Assembly (NCBI RefSeq): GCF_900106675.1
Contig: NZ_FNOB01000022.1
Location: forward strand, 1-64,000
Direction: 5' to 3'
Origin: Allgaiera indica
GTDB taxonomy: Bacteria > Pseudomonadota > Alphaproteobacteria > Rhodobacterales > Rhodobacteraceae
Length of the DNA stretch: 64,000 bases
Positions 58,718 to 64,000 of the stretch are shown here, piece after piece (within the stretch, counting starts at the first letter, position 1; every line of letters begins with the position of its first letter). The notes below the pieces were generated by a model that worked only from the letters and a program-made list of their open reading frames with translations, was not told where the DNA came from and made no database searches. The position numbers and the translations under genes are program-made.

Positions 58718-59968
58718 CTATTCCACGATCTCCGCGGTCTCCAGCACCGCGTGCAGCAGCACATCGGTGCCCGCGGCGGCCCATTCGGGGCTGATCTCCT
58801 CGGCCTCGTTGTGGCTCAGCCCGCCCACGCAGGGGCACATGATCATCGCCGTCGGCGCCACGCGGTTGATCCAGCAGGCATCGTGCCCCGCCCCCGAGAT
58901 GATGTTCATGTGGCTGTATCCCAGCCGCTCGGCCGCGCCCCGCACCGCCGCCACGCAGCCTTCGTCGAAGGTGACCGGATCGAAGCCGCCGACCTTCTCG
59001 AATTCCACCCCCAAGCCCATCTCATCGCAGATCTCGCGCGCGCCGGCCTTCAGCCGTTCCTCCATGTCCTTGATCACCGCAAGCTCGGGCGAGCGGAAAT
59101 CGACCGTGAACACCACGCGCCCCGGGATCACGTTGCGCGAATTGGGGTAGACGTCGACATGCCCCGCCGCACCCACCGCATGAGGGGCATGCGACCAGGC
59201 GATCTCGTCCACCAGCTGCAACACCCGCGCCATGCCAAGGCCCGCGTTCTTGCGCATCGGCATGGGGGTCGATCCGGTGTGGCTGTCCTTGCCGGTGATC
59301 GTCACCTGGGTCCAGCTCAGCCCCTGGCCATGGGTCACGACGCCGATCTCCTTGCCCTCGGCCTCCAGGATCGGGCCCTGTTCGATGTGCAGCTCGAACA
59401 TCGCATGCATCTTGCGCGCGCCGACCTCTTCGTCCCCGACCCAGCCGATGCGCTTGATCTCGTCGCCGAAACTCTTGCCCTCGGCATCCTCGCGCCCATA
59501 GGCCCAATCCTGGGTATGAACGCCCGCGAAGACCCCCGAGGCCAGCATCGCGGGGGCAAAGCGCGTGCCCTCCTCGTTGGTCCAGTTGGTGACCACGATC
59601 GGGTGCTTCGTCCTGATGCCCAGGTCGTTCATCGTGCGGATCGCCTCAAGCCCGCCCAGAACACCCAGCACGCCGTCATATTTACCGCCCGTGGGCTGGG
59701 TATCGAGATGGCTGCCCATGTAGACCGGCAGCGCCTGCGCGTCCTCGCCCGGACGGGTCGCGAACATGTTGCCCATGCTGTCGACGCCCATCGTCAGACC
59801 CGCCTCCTCGCACCATTTCCGGAACAGCGCGCGTCCCTCGGCATCGGCATCGGTCAGCGTCTGGCGGTTGTTGCCCCCCGCGACGCCCGGCCCGATCTTG
59901 GCCATTTCCATGAGCGATTCCCACAGACGTGCGGGATCGATGCGGAGGTTTTCTCCGGGTGCAGCCAT
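58718..59968 (-). CDS. Zn-dependent N-carbamoyl amidohydrolase (beta-ureidopropionase/AmaB/PydC type)
   Basis: A 416-residue M20/AllC-family enzyme that removes the carbamoyl group from N-carbamoyl-beta-alanine (step 3 of reductive pyrimidine degradation) or N-carbamoyl amino acids. Metal-site motifs: MGSHLDTQPTGGKYDGVLGVLGGLEA, TNWTNEEGTRFAPAMLASGVFAG, HIEQGPILE, and SGAGHDACWI with CPCVGGLSHNEAEEI. ATG 59966-59968 follows GGGAGAATGAC. It is first in the gene run, divergent from the RutR-like regulator with two operators between. Confidence 0.9.
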   Translation of the reverse strand: MAAPGENLRIDPARLWESLMEMAKIGPGVAGGNNRQTLTDADAEGRALFRKWCEEAGLTMGVDSMGNMFATRPGEDAQALPVYMGSHLDTQPTGGKYDGVLGVLGGLEAIRTMNDLGIRTKHPIVVTNWTNEEGTRFAPAMLASGVFAGVHTQDWAYGREDAEGKSFGDEIKRIGWVGDEEVGARKMHAMFELHIEQGPILEAEGKEIGVVTHGQGLSWTQVTITGKDSHTGSTPMPMRKNAGLGMARVLQLVDEIAWSHAPHAVGAAGHVDVYPNSRNVIPGRVVFTVDFRSPELAVIKDMEERLKAGAREICDEMGLGVEFEKVGGFDPVTFDEGCVAAVRGAAERLGYSHMNIISGAGHDACWINRVAPTAMIMCPCVGGLSHNEAEEISPEWAAAGTDVLLHAVLETAEIVE

Positions 59969-60020
59969 GTCATTCTCCCTGTCGGCGGGGCTTCGGTGCC
60001 CTCTTGCGACGAATCCAATT

Positions 60021-60036
60021 CTGACCGTATGGTCAG
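60021..60036. promoter_or_regulatory. RutR-like operator 1
   Basis: CTGACCGTATGGTCAG, a perfect 16-bp palindrome with GACC/GGTC half-sites. It matches the known RutR consensus TTGACCANNTGGTCAA at 12 of 14 defined positions. It lies 53 bp upstream of the amidohydrolase start. Confidence 0.75.
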
Positions 60037-60054
60037 GGTTCAGCAGGCCACGCG

Positions 60055-60070
60055 CTGACCAAGTGGTCAA
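60055..60070. promoter_or_regulatory. RutR-like operator 2
   Basis: CTGACCAAGTGGTCAA matches the RutR consensus TTGACCANNTGGTCAA at all but the first base. Its centre is 34 bp from operator 1, about three helical turns. It lies 26 bp before the regulator GTG. Confidence 0.8.
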
Positions 60071-60095
60071 CAATTTTCTGGGGAGATCGCAGCGG

Positions 60096-60743
60096 GTGAA
60101 TGACGAATCCGGCGTTGAGCGCCCAAAAATCGGGCGCCGCGAGGCGCAACGCCAGGCGACCGAGGAAGCGATTCTGACGGCGGCCGAGACGGTCTTTGCC
60201 GAGGCCGGTTACGGCGGCGCCACGATGCAGCTGATCGCCGATCTCGCCGGGCTGCCCAAGGCCAACCTGCATTACTATTTCGCCACCAAAGAGGCGCTCT
60301 ACCGCGCGGTGGTCGAACGGATCTTCGAGATCTGGCTGCGCGCGGCGGATACGATGGACGGCGCTGCGGATCCGGCCCAGGGCATCGGCGCCTATATCGA
60401 CGCGAAGATGGAAATCTCGCGCCGCCATCCGAACGGGTCAAAAGTCTGGGCGTCCGAGGTGATGCACGGCGCGCCGGTGATCCAGGACTATCTGGAGACC
60501 ACGCTGCGCAACTGGACCGCAGGCCGCGTCAAGGTGATCGAGCGCTGGATCGCCGAGGGCAAGATGGCGCCGATGAACCCCGAGCACCTGCTCTACATGC
60601 TCTGGGCCACGACCCAGCACTACGCCGATTTCAACCACCAGATCGAAACCTTGAACGGCGGCAAGCCGTTGACCCGCGCCCAGTGGGCCGCCGCCAAGGC
60701 CAGCGTCAAGGAACTGATCCTGCGCGGCATCGGCGTGGCCTGA
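60096..60743 (+). CDS. rutR: TetR-family regulator, RutR-like
   Basis: A 215-residue regulator. The N-terminal HTH is TEEAILTAAETVFAEAGYGGATMQLIADLAGLPKANLHYYFATKEALYRAVVERI. The C-terminal ligand domain includes ASEVMHGAPVIQDYL and LLYMLWATTQHYADFNHQIETL, matching RutR, which in E. coli senses uracil and thymine. GTG 60096 has GGAG some 11 bases before it; start certainty is moderate. It is divergent from the amidohydrolase gene and should control both through the two operators. Confidence 0.88.
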   Translation: MNDESGVERPKIGRREAQRQATEEAILTAAETVFAEAGYGGATMQLIADLAGLPKANLHYYFATKEALYRAVVERIFEIWLRAADTMDGAADPAQGIGAYIDAKMEISRRHPNGSKVWASEVMHGAPVIQDYLETTLRNWTAGRVKVIERWIAEGKMAPMNPEHLLYMLWATTQHYADFNHQIETLNGGKPLTRAQWAAAKASVKELILRGIGVA

Positions 60744-60822
60744 CGCGCAGCGCCGCCCATGGTCTTTGCCCGCGCCCCGCGCTAGGCAGGGGGCTGATCC
60801 CGCCCCAACACGGAATTCCGCC

Positions 60823-61149
60823 ATGATCCTTTACGGTATCGCCACCTGCGACAGTTGCAAGAAGGCGCGCAAGGCGCTGGAAGGCGCGGGCCGCGACGTG
60901 ACCTTTCGCGACATCCGCGCCACACCTCTGACCGAGGCCGAATGGGCGCCCTTCATCGCCGAATTCGGCGACGCCCTGGTCAACCGCAAGTCGACCACCT
61001 GGCGCGGCCTGTCGGACTGGCTGCGCGAATCCGAAACCGAGGCCCAGCTTCTGGCGCAGCCCACGCTGATGAAACGCCCCCTCATCGCCGAAGACGACAA
61101 GATGACGCTGGGCTGGGACGCCAAGTCCCAGGCCGTCTGGGGGGTCTGA
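60823..61149 (+). CDS. ArsC/Spx/YffB-family thiol protein
   Basis: A 108-residue protein with the family N-terminus ILYGIATCDSCKKARKALEGAGRDVTFRDIR (a CxxC where ArsC has one Cys) and C-terminal KRPLIAEDDKMTLGWD. It belongs to the ArsC superfamily but is closer to YffB or Spx than to true arsenate reductases. Activity unknown: glutathione-dependent thiol reductase is a guess. It is separated from parE by 285 bp with a repeat copy. Confidence 0.78.
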   Translation: MILYGIATCDSCKKARKALEGAGRDVTFRDIRATPLTEAEWAPFIAEFGDALVNRKSTTWRGLSDWLRESETEAQLLAQPTLMKRPLIAEDDKMTLGWDAKSQAVWGV

Positions 61150-61278
61150 TCGCGGCCCCGCCTGCCTTGCCGATCCGGCCCCCCCGGGGGGCACACCCCG
61201 TCGTCATCGGCGCGCGGACCAATCGCGCACCGATGGCGCCCCCACGCGGTGTCCGGACCAGGAAGAAGACGATCTGCC

Positions 61279-61302
61279 TTTCATCGTTCCCCAAATACGC
61301 CA
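61279..61302 (+). repeat. Dispersed 3'-end repeat, type A copy 6
   Basis: CTTTCATCGTTC-CCC-AAATACGCC. It lies in the 285-bp gap between the ArsC/YffB-like gene and parE, about 130 bp past the former's stop. Confidence 0.8.
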
Positions 61303-61434
61303 GCGGCGCGTGAATTTGGCGCCCAAGGCTTCCCGCTCTCCCTCCCCCAGATATTGCCCTGGCCTTGCGTGAAGCCCCCAAGGGTGGGATAGTCGCCCGA
61401 ACCAATCCAGAAACGACCGAGCCCCGAGCATCCC

Positions 61435-63393
61435 ATGGCCGACGACCTCCTCTCCGCCGACCCCTCCGCCAGCTATGACGCCTCTTCGATCGAGGTGCTC
61501 GAGGGGCTGGAACCCGTGCGCAAGCGCCCCGGCATGTATATCGGCGGCACGGACGAACGCGCCCTGCACCACCTGGTGGCCGAGATCCTCGACAACTCCA
61601 TGGACGAGGCCGTCGCGGGCCATGCGACCCGGATCGAGGTGGAGCTGGCCGCCGATTACACCGTCACGATCCGCGACAACGGCCGCGGCATGCCCTTCGA
61701 TCCGCACCCTAAATTCCCGGGCAAGTCGGCGCTGGAGGTGATCCTGTGCACCCTGCACGCGGGCGGCAAGTTCTCGGGCAAGGCCTATCAGACATCGGGC
61801 GGCCTGCACGGGGTCGGCGCCTCGGTGGTGAACGCGCTGTCGGACCGGATGCGGGTGGAGGTGGCGCGCAACCGCGAACTGGTGGCGCAGGAATTCTCGC
61901 GCGGGGTCCCGCAGGGGCCGCTGCAGCATCTGGGCGCTGCTCCGAACCGGCGCGGCACCACGACCAGCTTCCATGCCGACGAGCAGATCTTCGGCCATCA
62001 CCGCTTCAAGCCGGCGCGGCTGATGCAGATGGTGCGCTCGAAGGCTTACCTGTTCTCGGGCGTCGAAATCCGCTGGAAGACCGCGATCCCCGATGGCGAC
62101 ACGCCGATGGAGGCCACCTTCCACTTTCCCGGCGGGCTGTCGGATTACCTGAACGAGACGCTGGGCCAGGCTTCGACCTATGCCGACCGCCCGTTCGCCG
62201 GCCGGGTGGAATTCCAAGAAAAGTTCGGCGTCCCCGGCCGCGTCGAATGGGCGATCAACTGGACGCCGGCGCGCGACGGCTTCACGCAAAGCTACTGCAA
62301 CACCGTGCCCACCCCCGAGGGCGGAACGCATGAGGCCGGCTTCTGGGCCGCGGTCCTGAAGGGGATCCGCGCCTATGGGGAATTGGTGAACAACAAGAAG
62401 GCCGGGCAGATCAGCCGCGAGGACCTTCTGGGCGGCGGCTGCGCGCTGATCTCGGCCTTCATCGCGGAACCCGAATTCGTCGGCCAGACCAAGGACCGGC
62501 TGGCCACCGCCGAGGCCCAGCGTCTGGTGGAAGGCGCGGTGCGCGACCATTTCGACAACTGGCTGGCCGCCGACACCAAGGCCGCGGGCGCGATCCTCGA
62601 TTTCCTGGTGCTGCGGGCCGAGGAACGCCTGCGCCGGCGGCAGGAAAAGGAAACCGCCCGCAAGACCGCCACCAAGAAGCTGCGGCTGCCCGGCAAGCTG
62701 GTCGATTGCTCGGCCACCAACCGCGACGGGACCGAGCTGTTCATCGTCGAGGGCGATTCGGCCGGCGGCAGCGCCAAGATGGCGCGCAACCGGGTCAACC
62801 AGGCGCTGCTGCCGCTGCGCGGCAAGATCCTGAACGTGCTGGGCGCGGCCAGTTCCAAGCTGGGCACCAACCAGGAGATCAGCGACCTGACCCAGGCGCT
62901 GGGCACCGGCCTTGGCACCAAGTTCCGCATCGATGACCTGCGCTACGACAAGATCATCATCATGACCGACGCCGACGTGGACGGCGCCCATATCGCCAGC
63001 CTTCTGATGACCTTCTTCTTCACCCAGATGCGGCCGCTGATCGACCAGGGGCATCTGTACCTTGCCTGCCCGCCGCTGTTCCGCCTCACGCAAGGGGCGA
63101 AGCGGATCTACGCGCTGGACGAGGCCGAGAAGGAGGCCTGGCTGCAAAAGGGCCTGGGCGGCAAGGGCAAGATCGACGTGAGCCGCTTCAAGGGTCTGGG
63201 CGAGATGGACGCCAAGGACCTGAAGGAAACCACGATGGACCCGTCCTCGCGCAAGCTGATCCGGGTGACGATCGACGAGGACGAGCCGGGCGAGACCGGG
63301 GATCTGGTCGAGCGGCTGATGGGCAAGAAGCCCGAACTGCGGTTCCAGTATATCCAGGAAAACGCGCGGTTCGTGGAGGAGCTGGATGTGTGA
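61435..63393 (+). CDS. parE: DNA topoisomerase IV subunit B
   Basis: A 652-residue ATPase subunit that, with ParC, unlinks daughter chromosomes. GHKL ATP site: EILDNSMDEAVAGHA, IRDNGRGMPFDPHPK, and GGLHGVGASVVNALS. Toprim domain: IVEGDSAGGSAKMARNR, MTDADVDGAHIASLLMTFFF. The C-terminal MGKKPELRFQYIQENARFVEELDV is usual for both GyrB and ParE; ParE is preferred because the sequence lacks the GyrB insert and is short. It overlaps the next gene by 4 bp. Confidence 0.93.
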   Translation: MADDLLSADPSASYDASSIEVLEGLEPVRKRPGMYIGGTDERALHHLVAEILDNSMDEAVAGHATRIEVELAADYTVTIRDNGRGMPFDPHPKFPGKSALEVILCTLHAGGKFSGKAYQTSGGLHGVGASVVNALSDRMRVEVARNRELVAQEFSRGVPQGPLQHLGAAPNRRGTTTSFHADEQIFGHHRFKPARLMQMVRSKAYLFSGVEIRWKTAIPDGDTPMEATFHFPGGLSDYLNETLGQASTYADRPFAGRVEFQEKFGVPGRVEWAINWTPARDGFTQSYCNTVPTPEGGTHEAGFWAAVLKGIRAYGELVNNKKAGQISREDLLGGGCALISAFIAEPEFVGQTKDRLATAEAQRLVEGAVRDHFDNWLAADTKAAGAILDFLVLRAEERLRRRQEKETARKTATKKLRLPGKLVDCSATNRDGTELFIVEGDSAGGSAKMARNRVNQALLPLRGKILNVLGAASSKLGTNQEISDLTQALGTGLGTKFRIDDLRYDKIIIMTDADVDGAHIASLLMTFFFTQMRPLIDQGHLYLACPPLFRLTQGAKRIYALDEAEKEAWLQKGLGGKGKIDVSRFKGLGEMDAKDLKETTMDPSSRKLIRVTIDEDEPGETGDLVERLMGKKPELRFQYIQENARFVEELDV

Positions 63394-63878
63394 GTGAGGC
63401 CTCGCAACTGTCCACGCAACTGCCGCTGTGGGTGGACTATCTGAAGGCGTTTCTTACGCCAGTGATAGCGGCTTTCGGCGTTGGCATTGCATGGCAGCAG
63501 TGGCACGTCAGCCGCGGAAACCTGAAGGAAAGGCTTTTTGATCGGCGGTATATTGTTTTCGAAAGAACCCGGGACTTTCTACAGGGCATACTGAGCGATC
63601 GAAAACTGACTTCAGCCTCCCTTACGAATTTTCATATTCAAAGTCAGGAAGCGCGGTTCCTATTTGACGAAGATTTCTTCAAATATCTCGAAGAAATCTA
63701 CACCCATGCATACAAATTTAGGCAACAATCGAACTTGCTTCAGACAACAGCAGCTCACCTCCCCGAGCATCAAGAATATCTACGCAATGAAAACGAAGAA
63801 TTCTCTTGGCTTTACGGAAAACGGAACAAGTTACACACTGAATTTCGGCCATGGATTGGCCTTGAGAAGTACAAATGA
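63390..63878 (+). CDS. Single-pass membrane protein of unknown function
   Basis: A 162-residue protein. An N-terminal membrane helix (residues 12-35; VDYLKAFLTPVIAAFGVGIAWQQW) precedes a helical cytosolic domain with NLKERLFDRRYIVFERTRDFL. This QQW...L..LFDRR..V pattern recurs in many small bacterial proteins of unknown function. The GTG start overlaps the parE stop (GTGA), so it is coupled to parE. The distal two-thirds are clearly AT-richer than parE, with codons such as AAA, TTT and ATA frequent, which suggests transferred DNA. Confidence 0.65.
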   Translation: MSEASQLSTQLPLWVDYLKAFLTPVIAAFGVGIAWQQWHVSRGNLKERLFDRRYIVFERTRDFLQGILSDRKLTSASLTNFHIQSQEARFLFDEDFFKYLEEIYTHAYKFRQQSNLLQTTAAHLPEHQEYLRNENEEFSWLYGKRNKLHTEFRPWIGLEKYK

Positions 63879-63933
63879 ATAGCTGAAGAGATGATTCCTT
63901 TTGTTATTCCACCCATAGCGGCGCATGTGCCTA

Positions 63934-64000
63934 GGGTGAGGACTCATAGCCAATAGATGACAGTTGCGGCAAGGGCGATGGCTGAGAGGAAGACCTTCGG
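63934..64000 (-). mobile_element. Partial IS5-family insertion sequence, 3' end
   Basis: The last 67 bases hold the terminus GGGTGAGGACTCAT directly after a TA (in CTAG) and the tail of a transposase gene on the minus strand. The terminus matches that of the left IS at 12 of 14 positions. The element continues beyond the window. Confidence 0.7.
63944..64000 (-). CDS. IS transposase, C-terminal 18 residues
   Basis: The minus-strand frame reads PKVFLSAIALAATVIYWL and stops (TGA 63944-63946), 10 bp before the IS end. This hydrophobic tail (KVFLSAIALAATVI.WL) is typical of IS5-family transposases in Rhodobacteraceae. The rest is outside the window. Confidence 0.75.
   Translation of the reverse strand, partial: PKVFLSAIALAATVIYWL

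Noticed and set aside
56269-58794. Plus-strand frame of 841 codons opposite the ATPase and hydA genes
   Set aside because: It spans two well-supported minus-strand genes and the gap between them, with no protein-like motif. It is a codon-bias shadow.

Overview
The window is a high-GC alphaproteobacterial chromosome segment. I assign it to the Rhodobacteraceae (Rhodobacter, Rhodovulum, Paracoccus and Roseobacter relatives). The reasons are the pepA // lptF-lptG-lptD-surA-pdxA-rsmA layout, Hsp20 paired with DUF1150, DUF4167 next to prmC-prfA, leuS-lptE-holA, the fused sat-cysC gene, B12-dependent nrdJ, and DUF1489, DUF2065 and DUF1150 proteins. Most of the sequence is dense housekeeping DNA with many 1-8 bp overlaps between consecutive genes. 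I found no rRNA, tRNA, CRISPR array or phage genes.

Layout. 1-2260: a partial IS5-family element (frameshifted transposase), a gene-free scar, and an orphan Lon-type AAA+ ATPase. 2263-8234: nrdJ, DUF1489, a [2Fe-2S] ferredoxin, a lipoprotein, an HtrA/Do protease and DUF2065. 8231-15541: hflC-hflK, glutathione reductase, rpiA, a GST, L-serine dehydratase and holC. 15543-24861: pepA, then the outer-membrane biogenesis operon lptF-lptG-lptD-surA-like-pdxA-rsmA. 24884-30708: DUF4167, prmC-prfA, DUF1499-agmatinase, and a divergent amine oxidase (putrescine metabolism). 30764-38067: DUF952-pyrD-arsC, a MATE pump with two thioesterases, trxB, and the sat-cysC fusion. 38173-46035: DUF1150/hsp20, DUF465, purE-purK, a periplasmic peptidoglycan-binding-like protein, a solitary HyuA-type protein, a GST, holA and lptE. 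46022-53386: leuS, an NTF2-like secreted protein, Trm112-like, Lon-N, CnoX-like, xthA and an unknown secreted protein. 53361-60743: a probable reductive pyrimidine (or hydantoin) catabolism and uptake locus: substrate-binding protein, two permeases, ATPase, dihydropyrimidinase, N-carbamoyl amidohydrolase and a divergent RutR-type regulator. 60823-64000: an ArsC/Spx-like protein, parE, a low-GC membrane protein coupled to parE, and the 3' end of another IS transposase.

Two structures stand out. (1) A dispersed intergenic repeat of about 24 bp, with 11 copies in two sub-types. Every copy lies at a gene 3' end (convergent or tandem gaps, never between divergent genes), often next to a GC hairpin. 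In one place two inverted copies form a nearly perfect 23-bp stem inside the ABC-transporter operon. (2) Two RutR-like 16-bp palindromes, 34 bp apart, between the TetR-family gene and the amidohydrolase gene. These link regulator and pathway, although the dihydropyrimidine dehydrogenase genes are absent here. The window is bounded on both sides by ends of IS5-family elements with similar termini.
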